64,000 nucleotides of DNA from the NCBI RefSeq assembly GCF_024703895.1, contig NZ_CP087968.1:1860001-1924000 (forward strand), read 5' to 3'. Below the pieces are notes generated by a model that saw nothing but the letters and a program-made list of their open reading frames with translations, was not told the origin of the DNA and searched no databases. A program made the position numbers and the translations under genes. Source of the DNA: Nocardioides sp. B-3 (GTDB lineage Bacteria; Actinomycetota; Actinomycetes; Propionibacteriales; Nocardioidaceae). Within the stretch, counting starts at the first letter, position 1. Each line of letters begins with the position of its first letter. Positions 30,685 through 39,751 of this stretch are shown piece after piece.

Positions 30685-30701
30685 TGACAGCGTTGCTGTC
30701 A
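30685..30701. promoter_or_regulatory. Palindrome before the racemase gene
   Basis: Perfect 7-bp arms around GTT: TGACAGCGTTGCTGTCA, ending 10 bases before the ATG at 30712. It would overlap the transcription start or ribosome-binding region. The regulator is not identifiable; it may be read together with the two palindromes upstream. Confidence 0.55.
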
Positions 30702-30711
30702 TGATCGGTCC

Positions 30712-31861
30712 ATGACGTATGAACTCGGTCAGGGCACCGGCCCCCTCAAGGGCATCAAGGTCGTCGAGATCGCCGGCATCGGCCCGGGCCCGCACGCCTG
30801 CATGATCCCGGCCGACCTCGGCGCCGACGTGGTCCGCATCGATCGTCCGGGCGGTGGGATGTTCGGCAGCGGTGAGCACGACGTGCTGACGCGCAGCCGT
30901 CCGAGCGTCGCGCTCGACCTGAAGAAGCCGGAGGCGGTGGCCACCGTCCTCGACCTCGTCGAGAGCGCCGACGTCCTCATCGAGGGGATGCGCCCCGGCG
31001 TCACCGAGCGCCTCGGCCTCGGCCCCGAAGACTGCTGGACCCGCAACCCGCGCTCGGTCTACGGCCGGATGACCGGCTGGGGCCGGGACGGCCCGTGGAG
31101 CCGGGCCGCCGGCCACGACATGAACTACATCGCCATCACCGGCGCCCTGCACGGCCTCGGCCGGGACCGCTCGCGCCCGCACTTCCCCGGCAACCTCGTC
31201 GGCGACTTCGGCGGCGGCTCGACCTACCTCGTCATCGGCGTCCTCGCCGCGCTGCTCGAGGCGAAGGTCAGCGGCCGGGGCCGAGGTCGTGGACGCCGCC
31301 ATCGTCGACGGCACCGCGCACCTCAACGCCATGGCCTCCACGCTGACCGCGCTCGGCGTCGCCAGCGACCGTCGCGTGAGTGGCCTCCTCGACGGCGGCA
31401 CGCCCTACTACGACATCTACGAGACCGCCGACGGCCAGCACATGAGCGTGGGGGCGCTCGAGCCCCAGTTCTACGACGAGCTCGTACGCCGCCTCGAGCT
31501 CGACCTCCCGGACCGCAACGACCTCACGAACCTCCCCGCGATCCGCGAGGCGCTCACGGCGCGATTCAAGGAGAAGACGTAGGCCGAGTGGTCGGCCATC
31601 TTCGACGGCACCGACGCGTGCGTGGCCGCGATCATCCCGCTCAGCGCGGCGCCGGCCCACCCGCACCCGGCCGCGCGCGGCACCTTCGTCGAGAGCGGTG
31701 GCATGACCCAGCCGGCCCCTGCGCCAAGGTTCAGCAGGACGGCCGCCACGATCGCCATGCCTCCCGGCGGAGCGGGGGCGCACACCCGCGAGGCCTTGAA
31801 CGCGTGGGGCGTGCAGGGTGTCGAGGACCTGATCGAGAGCGGCGCCGCCGTACAGGCATAG
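30712..31861 (+). pseudogene. Alpha-methylacyl-CoA racemase with in-frame stop and frameshift
   Basis: About 382 residues of a CoA-transferase-III-fold racemase that epimerises 2-methylacyl-CoA for beta-oxidation. The opening GPLKGIKVVEIAGIGPGPHA is the family hallmark. Catalytic residues of the racemase branch are all visible: His in AAGHDMNYIAITGAL, Asp in NLVGDFGGGSTYLV, Glu in GGTPYYDIYETADGQHM followed by VGALEPQFYDEL. One frameshift near 31280. At 31580-31582 a TAG stands between FKEKT and AEWSAIFDGTDACVAA, and the same frame then continues with good family sequence to TAG 31859. A C-to-T change in a CAG codon would explain it. Either a recent pseudogene or a base-call error; in this window the latter is likelier. 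Confidence 0.8.
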
Positions 31862-31985
31862 CGCAGGTCACACTCCCAACGATTCGCAGGAACACGCAGG
31901 CGACCACTACCGTTGTGGACGAAGTCGCCTCGGCCAGTCTTGCCCCGAGTCGCAGCAGGCCCAGAAACACCCACGGGTCCGCTTA

Positions 31986-32059
31986 CCTCGAAATCCTTTC
32001 GAGGCCATGCCGCGCTGGTTTGAAAAAACTCAGGCGCGATGTGTTGGCGAGACGCCAAC
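31986..32059 (+). promoter_or_regulatory. Two leader hairpins before the DEAD-box helicase
   Basis: First hairpin: CCTCGAAA / TTTCGAGG, arms 31986-31993 and 31997-32004, loop TCC. Second: GTTGGCG / CGCCAAC, arms 32043-32049 and 32053-32059, loop AGA, ending just before the Shine-Dalgarno AAAAGG. The second can partly occlude the ribosome-binding site, so a structured leader that melts or is remodelled is plausible. The rest of the gap 31862-32072 shows nothing else. Confidence 0.6.
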
Positions 32060-32072
32060 GAAAAGGTTCCAC

Positions 32073-33575
32073 ATGTCTTTCGCCGACTTCGGCGTGCCCT
32101 CCATGCTCATCGACATCCTCGAGAAGCAGGGCATCACCACCCCCACTCCCATCCGGGCCGCGACGCTTCCTGACTCCCTCGCGGGTCGCGACGTCCTCGG
32201 CCGCGGCCGCACCGGCTCCGGCAAGACGTACGCGTTCCTGCTGCCGCTGGTCGCCCGCCTCGACGCCGCCAAGATGCCGGCCATGCCGCGCAAGCCGCGC
32301 GCGCTGATCCCGGGCCCCGACGCGCGAGCTCGTGGGCCAGATCCACGCCGCGCTCAAGCCGATGGCCGACGCCGCCGGCCTGTCCACGATCGTCGTCTAC
32401 GGCGGCGTGAGCCGGGGCCCCCAGACCACCGGCCTCAAGAAGGGCGTCGACATCGTCGTCGCCTGCCCGGGTCGTCTCGAAGACCTCATGCAGCAGAAGT
32501 ACGCCGACCTGTCGGCCGTCGAGGTCACGATCCTCGACGAGGCCGACCACATGGCCGACCTCGGCTTCCTGCCCGGCGTGCGCCGGATCATGGACAAGAC
32601 CCCGCAGGACGGCCAGCGGCTGCTCTTCTCCGCAACGCTCGACAAGGCGATCGACGTCCCGGTCAAGCGCTTCCTGACCAACCCGGTCACGCACGAGGCC
32701 GACTCGGCGCAGTCGCCGGTCTCCACGATGTCGCACCACGTGCTGCACGTGAACCGCGAGCAGCGCGTCCCGATCCCGGTCGACCTGACCAGCGCCCCGG
32801 GTCGCACGGTCGTCTTCACCCGCACCAAGCACGGCGCCAAGGCGCTGACCCGCCAGCTCAACAAGTCCGGTGTCCCCACCGTCGAGCTGCACGGCAACCT
32901 GTCGCAGAACGCGCACCCGCAACATGGAGGCCTTCCACTCCGGCAAGGCCGCGACCCTCGTCGCGACCGACATCGCCGCCCGCGGCATCCACGTCGACGA
33001 CGTCGCGCTCGTCATCCACGCCGACCCGCCGGTCGAGCACAAGGCCTACCTGCACCGCTCCGGTCGTACGGCGCGAGCCGGCGCCCCGGGCACGGTCATC
33101 ACGCTCATGACGGACGACCAGGTGCGCGACGTGCGCGACCTGACCCGTCTCGCGGGCATCAAGGCCACCACCACCAAGGTGCACGGCCCCGGTCACCCGA
33201 TGCTCGTCGAGCTCGCCCCCGGTGTGCGCAGCACGCCCGGCGGACTCGTCCCCGAAGTCGCCCCCTCCGGTGGCGGCTCGTCGACGGGCGCCAACGCCGC
33301 GCGCAAGCGCGCTCGCAGCACCGGCCAGACCAACGGCCAGTCGCGTCGAGGCAACCCGACCGGCGGCGCGTCGTCCAGCTCGACCGGTGGTTCCACCGGT
33401 GGCGGCAACGGGGGCGGCCAGCGTCGTCGCTCCGGCGGCGGCGGCCGTGGTGCCCCGGCGGGCGGCTCGACCGGTGGCGGTCGCGGTCGTCGCAGCGGCG
33501 GCGGCAACAGGAGCCGGGGGTGGCTCGACCGGTGGCGGTCGCGCACACTCGGCCGCCGGCTTCTCCGGTCGCTGA
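32073..33575 (+). CDS. DEAD-box RNA helicase (frameshifted)
   Basis: About 500 residues. Motifs in order: Q-motif region MSFADFGVPSMLIDILEKQG / TTPTPIRAATLP, motif I GRGRTGSGKTYAFLLPL, Ia PTREL (restored by correcting a shift near 32320), II ILDEADHMADLGF, III LLFSATLDKAID, IV TVVFTRTKHGAKAL, V LVATDIAARGIHVDDV, VI AYLHRSGRTARAGAPG. A second shift lies near 32920 (then RNMEAFHSGKAATLVA). The C-terminal tail is a low-complexity basic Gly/Ser/Thr-rich region with GGSTGGG units for RNA binding; an extra G near 33516 breaks it before the end SAAGFSGR. CsdA/RhlE-like role in cold or ribosome assembly is likely, in line with the structured leader. Confidence 0.92.
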
Positions 33576-33594
33576 CCTCCAGTCACACGCGCGG

Positions 33595-33636
33595 GACGCG
33601 GACACAACGTCGGATCTCGACGTGTGTCCGCGCGTC
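33595..33636 (+). terminator. Terminator of the helicase gene
   Basis: Long hairpin, arms 33595-33612 (GACGCGGACACAACGTCG) and 33618-33636, loop GATCT, with one bulge and then TTTC. Twenty bases after the helicase stop. Confidence 0.8.
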
Positions 33637-33666
33637 TTTCATTTCGGGAATGGACGCTCGAACCAT

Positions 33667-33686
33667 TTAGTTGTACCTTCAACTAA
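33667..33686. promoter_or_regulatory. MarR-type operator before the VOC operon
   Basis: Palindrome TTAGTTGTACCTTCAACTAA with perfect 7-bp arms and a 6-base centre, 25 bases upstream of the ATG at 33712. The TAGTTG-N6-CAACTA form is typical of MarR-family operators. No marR gene is adjacent, so the regulator acts from elsewhere. Confidence 0.65.
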
Positions 33687-33711
33687 CTAGTTCGAAGGAA
33701 GTGAGCACGCC

Positions 33712-34206
33712 ATGTCCATCCCCGCGGTCCGGCTCAACCACGCCGTCCTCTTCGTCGCCGACCTGCAGCGGTCGATCGACTTCTACACCTCCGTCTTCGC
33801 CATGGAGGTCGCCGCCGTGGAGCCCCGCGCCAACGCGGCGTTCCTGCGACTGACCCACGGCGACAACCACCACGACCTCGGCCTCTTCGGCATCGGCGCC
33901 GACCGTGTCAAGCGCCCGGGCATCGGGCTCTACCACCTCGCCCGGCAGGTCGACACGATCGAGCAGCTCGAGGAGGCGCGGCTCGGCCTCGCCAACGCGG
34001 ACGCCTACACCGGCGAGTCCAGCCACGGCGCGACCAAGAGCGTCTACGGCAAGGACCCGGACGGCAACGAGTTCGAGGTGATGTGGATGCTGCCGCGCGC
34101 GGACTGGGGCCGCTTCGAGCACGAGGCCTCCGTCGAGCGACTCGACCCGGCCGCCGAGGTCCGTGAATGGGCAGGCGTCCGTACCGCTGTCGAGGCCGGA
34201 CGATGA
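33712..34206 (+). CDS. VOC-family protein, extradiol-dioxygenase/glyoxalase type
   Basis: 164 residues, uninterrupted. Two beta-alpha-beta-beta-beta modules of the vicinal-oxygen-chelate fold. The metal ligands are probably His in RLNHAVLFVADLQRS, His in GIGLYHLARQVDT and Glu in DPDGNEFEVMWML. FYTSVFAMEV is typical of the catechol 2,3-dioxygenase branch. GAAGGAAGTGAG precedes the start. It is first in a three-gene ATGA-coupled operon with a hydrolase and a 2-keto-4-pentenoate hydratase-type enzyme, so ring-cleavage or a related C-C cleavage route is a reasonable idea. Confidence 0.85.
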   Translation: MSIPAVRLNHAVLFVADLQRSIDFYTSVFAMEVAAVEPRANAAFLRLTHGDNHHDLGLFGIGADRVKRPGIGLYHLARQVDTIEQLEEARLGLANADAYTGESSHGATKSVYGKDPDGNEFEVMWMLPRADWGRFEHEASVERLDPAAEVREWAGVRTAVEAGR

Positions 34207-35361
34207 GCGCTCCCGTCGTCGCCCGGGGCCGCCGGACAGGACGACCCGAGCCGGCCTCTGGTCGTGCTGCTGCACGGCCGCGGCTCGAGCGAGACCGACA
34301 TCATCGGCCTCGCCGGACACCTGCCGCCCGGTCCGTCGTACGCCGCCGTGCGCGCGCCCATCGGTGAGGGCGGTGGCTATGCGTGGTTCGCCAACCGCGG
34401 CATCGGCCGGCCCGTCGCCGAGAGCCTCGCCGAGACCATGGCGTGGTTCCGCACCCGGGCTCGACGAGGTCGCTCCGGAGGGTCGACCCGTCGTCCTCGC
34501 CGGGTTCAGCGGTGGCGCCGCCTTTGCCGGCGGACTCGTCCTCACCGATCCTTCGCGGTACGCCGCTGCCGCGATCCTCTACGGCACACTGCCCTTCGAG
34601 GATGCCGGCGTGCCCGTCGAGGCGGGCCGCCTCACGGGCCTGCCGGTGTTCGTGGCCCGGGGCGACCGGGACCACGTCATCCCGGCCGAGCTGCTGGCCC
34701 GCACTCGGGTCCTACCTGCTCGGCGCCTCGGGTGCCGCCGCATCGGCGCGCCGCGACCCGGGCGGTCACGGCCTGACGCAGGCCACTGCCGCCGAGCTCT
34801 CGGAGTGGCTCACGCACCGCCTCGCTCGGCTGGCTCGCCGCGGGGCAGGCCCCGTCGGCCCGGCCGAGCAGCCCGTCGAGTGGCCGACCCCCGGCCGGCG
34901 GCACGCTCCCGGTCCGCGTCGGCGAACGGCCTCAGGTCCACTTCCGGATCCCGCAGAGCCAGCTCACCGACAACGCTCCCGCGCACCTGCAAGAAGCCCT
35001 GTTCGAGCGGATCGCCCGGCTCGACGGGATCAGCAGCGGACCCTCGATGATCTCCGTCCCCGGTGCCCGCGGCTTCGTCGCACCGGCCGCCGACGGACCG
35101 GACGACGCGTTCCTCGTCACGGAGGTGAAGGAGTTCGCCCATCTGCACCCCGAGCAGGACGGCTCGCTGCACCTCGCGCTGCCGCTCGACCTCGCGGGCG
35201 ACGCGATCGCCCGGGGCTGGGCCCAGTCCCACATGTGGGCGGGCGTGCGCCTCTCGCCCGGCTTCCTGATGGTCTACGGCCCGCGCGACGAGGCCGAGCT
35301 CGAGGTCGTCGCGGGGATCGTCGAGGCGTCCTACCGCTACGCGCTCGGTCAGCTCCGATGA
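34203..35361 (+). CDS. Alpha/beta hydrolase fused to luciferase-like DUF5519 domain (frameshifted)
   Basis: About 385 residues. N-terminal phospholipase/carboxylesterase-type hydrolase: PLVVLLHGRGSSETDIIGLA (oxyanion region), nucleophile Ser in VVLAGFSGGAAFAGGLVL, Asp in VFVARGDRDHVIPAEL, His in DPGGHGLTQATAAEL. After a Pro/Ser-rich linker follow LPVRVGERPQVHFRIPQSQL and EFAHLHPEQDGSLHLALPLD, a DUF5519 (luciferase-like) domain. Shifts near 34230, 34465, 34715 and 34845. After the last correction no stop separates the domains, so I annotate one protein; a lost stop between two genes remains possible. ATGA overlap on both sides. Confidence 0.7.
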
Positions 35362-36130
35362 CTCTCGACCCGACGGAAGCCGCGGCGCTGCTCGCTGAGG
35401 CGCGCCGTGGTCGCCGTGCCGCTCGACCGCGTCAGCGACGCCCACGCCGGGCTCGACGAGGCGTGGGGCTACGCCGCCCAGAACGTCGACCGGGCGCAGC
35501 GCCTCGCGGCCGGGGGAGCGCGTGGTCGGAGCCAAGCTCGGCCTGACCAGTCTCGCCAAGCAGCAGACCATGGGCGTGCACCAGCCGATCGTCGGCTTCC
35601 TGACGGACGCGATGAGCGACGTCGCGCCGGCCGGCCCTGGCGCAGCCGCGCGTGGAGCCCGAGATCGCCTTCCGGCTGGGCGCCGACCTCGATCGCGCGA
35701 TCACCCGCGAGGAGGTGCCGGACGTCGTGGACGGTGTCGCCGCTGCGCTCGAGGTCCTCGACTCCCGGTGGACCGGCTATCGGTTCCGCCCGGCCGACGT
35801 GCTGGCCGACAACACGTCGGCCGCCGGCTTCGTGATCGGGGCGTGGCAACCCGCGGACGCCTCCTCCCTCGACGCCCTCGGCGCCCGTGTCGCGACGTTC
35901 TCGGTCGACGACACGGTGGTCGCCACCACCTCGGCGTCAGCGATCCTCGGCGATCCCGTCCCGGCCGTCGTGCACTGGCCCAGCACCTCGCGAACCGTGG
36001 CGAGACGCTGAGAGCCGGGTCGATCGTCCTAGCCGGGGCCATGTCCGACGCCGTGCCGGTCGCGTCGGGCGCCGCCTTCCGTGTCGTCGTCGACGGGCTG
36101 GGACGGGCTTCCCTGATCGTGCCCACCTAG
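35358..36130 (+). CDS. 2-keto-4-pentenoate hydratase / FAH-like protein (frameshifted)
   Basis: About 257 residues of the MhpD-type hydratase/decarboxylase family, which adds water to 2-oxopent-4-enoate in meta-cleavage pathways. Features: DEAWGYAAQNVDRAQRLAAG, VVGAKLGLTSLAKQQTMGV, the metal-binding Glu pair in QPRVEPEIAFRLGADLD, and the C-terminal RAGSIVLAGAMSDAVPV. Four shifts, near 35405, 35520, 35640 and 35985, split it. Third gene of the operon that starts at 33712; the ATG overlaps the previous TGA. Confidence 0.82.
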
Positions 36131-36140
36131 GGTGATCGGC

Positions 36141-36825
36141 ATGCTCGACTGGTTGCGCCGCTCGCTGTGGACGGTGGTGCCGCGCGACCAGCGCGACAGC
36201 ACCGAGGCGCTGCGGCGACGCCGTCGTGACCGTCGTGGTCGTCCTTGTCGGCGGCGCAGTGCTCGGCTGGTCGCTGCGGCTCGAGCCCGGCAGCGACACG
36301 TTCTACGTCGCGACCGCCACGCTGGCCGTGGTGTGGACGCTCGGGGCCGTCGCGAGCGGCCCGCTCCACCCGGGCCGGATCCCGCGCGACTCCACGCATG
36401 CGCGACCCGTCGTGGCGCCGATCCTGCTCGCCCTGCTGCTGGCCGCCGTCTTCGTCGTCGGTGGGCTGGTCGTGCGCGAGATCGAGGTCCCGGACCGGCA
36501 GGTGCGCTCGGTGCTCGACTTCGCCGACCGGGGCTCGATCCCGCTGCTGCTGGTGATCACGATCGTCAACGGCATCGCCGAGGAGCTGTTCTTCCGGGGC
36601 GCCGCCTTTGCCGCGATCCCGCGGCACCCGGTCGCGTGGACGACGTTGGCTTACTTCGTCGCGACCCCGGCGACGGGCAACGTGATGCTCGCCTTCGCCG
36701 CGATCCTGCTCGGCCTGCTGTGCGGCCTGCAGCGGCGCGCGAGCGGCGGCGTGCTCGCGCCCATCCTCACGCACGTCACCCGGTCGGTGACGATGCTCTT
36801 CGCGCTACCCGCGATCTTCGGCTGA
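36141..36825 (+). CDS. CPBP-family intramembrane metalloprotease (one frameshift)
   Basis: About 227 residues, six to eight membrane helices. Family motifs: the Glu-Glu-x3-Arg site in NGIAEELFFRGAAFAAI, then FAAILLGLLCGLQRRASGG and the His in LAPILTHVTRSVTMLF. Rce1-like CAAX proteases and bacteriocin-immunity proteins share these. I chose ATG 36141 because AGGGTGAT lies just upstream; GTG 36132 is an alternative. Frame shift near 36220. Target protein unknown. Ends 20 bases into the convergent NmrA-type gene. Confidence 0.85.
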
Positions 36826-37710
36826 CTTCTTCCGATCGGCCAGCGCTCGCCGTACGCACTCGGCATAGGTCATCGGCTCGCCCGGCACCGGGTCGTGGAT
36901 CGAGGTGTCGGTCACGACGACCTCGGTGGACATGGAGTCGATCAGGTTGCGCCCGGTGGTCGCGTCGACGTCGGTGACGAGCGCCAGCCAGTACGACGAC
37001 AGCCGAGGCGTCAGGACCGGGACCGTGACGATGGGCAGCCGCCGCCCGCCCGAGACCTCGGAGGCGACCTGCATCATCTCGAGGTAGGTCAGCTGCTCGG
37101 GGCCGCCGATCTCGAAGACCCGGCCGAGCGCCTCTTCGTGCTCGACGACGCCGGCGAGGTAGCGCACCACGTCGTCGATGCCGATCGGCTGGCTGCGCGT
37201 GTGCACCCACTTGGGCACCACCATGGCGGGCAGGTTCTTGACGAGCTGGCGGGTGATCTCCCGGGAGATGCCGCCGTGGCCGACGACGATCGCGGCGCGC
37301 AGGACGGTGACCGGGACGCCGTCGGTGCCGAGCAGTCCTTCGACCTCGCGGCGCGATCGCAGGTGTGGCGAGAGGTCGTCGCCGTCGACCCCCAGCCCGC
37401 CGAGGTAGACGATCTGGCGCACCCCGGCATCGGCGGCGGCCCGGCTGAAGTTGCGCGCCGCCCGGGCGTCCTTGCGCTCGAAGTCCGGGTCGTCGAGCGA
37501 GTGCACGAGGTAGACCGCGACGTCGACGTCAGTCAGCGCGACGGCCGGGGAGCCGGGGTCGTCGACGTCGGCACCGACCGGGTCGCCGACCCCCTCGTAG
37601 TCCTCGGGGCTGCGCGTCATCGCGCGCACCTCGTGGCCGGCGTCGGTCAGGGCGGGGACGAGTCGACGGCCCACGAATCCGGTGGCGCCGGTGACGAGAA
37701 CGGTGGACAT
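36805..37710 (-). CDS. NAD(P)-binding SDR/NmrA-type protein
   Basis: 301 residues, uninterrupted. Rossmann fold start MSTVLVTGATGFVGRRLVPA with the TGxxGxxG signature of extended/atypical SDRs. VAVYLVHSLDD and FSRAAADAGVRQIVYLGGLG follow, and VTVLRAAIVVGHGG; the catalytic Tyr-x3-Lys is absent, so it is probably a redox sensor or a non-canonical reductase rather than an epimerase. Downstream of and on the same strand as the MerR gene, 12 bases apart; the two may be co-transcribed. Confidence 0.82.
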   Translation of the reverse strand: MSTVLVTGATGFVGRRLVPALTDAGHEVRAMTRSPEDYEGVGDPVGADVDDPGSPAVALTDVDVAVYLVHSLDDPDFERKDARAARNFSRAAADAGVRQIVYLGGLGVDGDDLSPHLRSRREVEGLLGTDGVPVTVLRAAIVVGHGGISREITRQLVKNLPAMVVPKWVHTRSQPIGIDDVVRYLAGVVEHEEALGRVFEIGGPEQLTYLEMMQVASEVSGGRRLPIVTVPVLTPRLSSYWLALVTDVDATTGRNLIDSMSTEVVVTDTSIHDPVPGEPMTYAECVRRALADRKKSAEDRG

Positions 37711-37722
37711 GGGTCCACTGTG

Positions 37723-38298
37723 TCAGGCCCGCGAACCCTTGCGCTCGTAGGAGTCGGCGCTCGCATCCATCGCCTGCTCGTAGGCCGTGACCGGGCCGGC
37801 GATCGTCAGCGGCTTGAGCCGGTGGACCAGTGCCCGGAGGTCCTCGACGCTGCCGCCGGCGTCGCGCACGGCCGGCCAGACGTGGGTGCGGACGATCTCG
37901 GAGAGCTCGTCGGCGACCTGCTGGCCGTGCCTCGCATAGACCTCGGCACAGGCCTGCGCTGCCGAGGTGGGTACGCCGATGCCGACGAGTCCGTCGTGCA
38001 CGTCGACGTCGTTCTCGCCGGTCACGGGGGCGAGCAGAGAGAGGTGCAGGGCGATGTCGGAGGGCGTCGCATCGGCGGGGATGCGGTCGATGTAGCCCTT
38101 GATCGCGGACAGTGTGAAGCCATGCTCCCGGAGCTCGCGGACGAGCTGGAGCCGGGCGACGTGGTCGGCGGAGTAGTAGCCCGACCGGCCGCGCCGCACG
38201 GGCGGCGGCACCAACCCCTTGCTCGTGTAGAACCGGACGTTGCGCACGCTCATGGAGACGCGCTCGGTGAGCTCGTCCAGCGTGAGCAGATCAGCCAT
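37723..38298 (-). CDS. MerR-family regulator of the thiolase/FadB genes
   Basis: 191 residues. N-terminal MerR winged helix: LLTLDELTERVSMSVRNVRF, YTSKGLVPPPVRRGRSGYYS, and a coiled region VRELREHGFTLSAIKGYIDR. The C-terminal effector domain has no metal-binding Cys pair, so a small organic or acyl-CoA ligand is likely. ATG 38298 has GGGGG seven to eleven bases upstream; an earlier in-frame start at 38331 is less convincing. Divergent from the thiolase, with a MerR-type promoter between. Confidence 0.87.
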   Translation of the reverse strand: MADLLTLDELTERVSMSVRNVRFYTSKGLVPPPVRRGRSGYYSADHVARLQLVRELREHGFTLSAIKGYIDRIPADATPSDIALHLSLLAPVTGENDVDVHDGLVGIGVPTSAAQACAEVYARHGQQVADELSEIVRTHVWPAVRDAGGSVEDLRALVHRLKPLTIAGPVTAYEQAMDASADSYERKGSRA

Positions 38299-38334
38299 GC
38301 GGGTTACCCCCTTTTGCGTGATGGACACCACACC

Positions 38335-38365
38335 TTGACCATTGTGACAGTAATGGTGTCACAAT
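38335..38365 (+). promoter_or_regulatory. MerR-type promoter with 19-bp spacer and internal palindrome
   Basis: -35 TTGACC at 38335-38340 and -10 CACAAT at 38360-38365 are 19 bases apart, the over-long spacing that MerR activators correct by DNA twisting. Within the spacer lies a palindrome with perfect 8-bp arms, TTGTGACA (38342-38349) and TGTCACAA (38357-38364). Transcription would begin at about the ATG 38372, so the thiolase mRNA should be leaderless. Confidence 0.75.
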
Positions 38366-38371
38366 CACTGC

Positions 38372-39581
<1,210 letters not shown>

Positions 39582-39594
39582 CACCTGCTCCGGA

Positions 39595-39720
39595 GGTGGC
39601 GGCAGATTGCAAGTGACCGGCCTCGCCGGGCGCAAGGTGCCGCCACCCTCGTGTCCGCCCCGGCCAAGGTGGCGGCACATGACCGACAACCGACTTCCAG
39701 AACTGCGATCTGCCGCCACC
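39595..39720. repeat. Nested extragenic inverted repeats (REP-like)
   Basis: Between fadA and fadB. Outer perfect 13-bp arms: GGTGGCGGCAGAT at 39595-39607 and its complement at 39708-39720. Inner perfect 11-bp arms: GTGCCGCCACC at 39637-39647 and complement at 39668-39678. All four share the core GGTGGCGGCA or its complement, so this is four copies of one element in alternating orientation. It may form a cruciform or attenuate read-through into fadB. Confidence 0.8.
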
Positions 39721-39751
39721 CTGCGCGGCTCACGTAAGGACTTCACTGAAC

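Noticed and set aside
31580..31582. TAG read as pyrrolysine
   Set aside because: No Pyl machinery is expected in this lineage and the gene family has no such residue.
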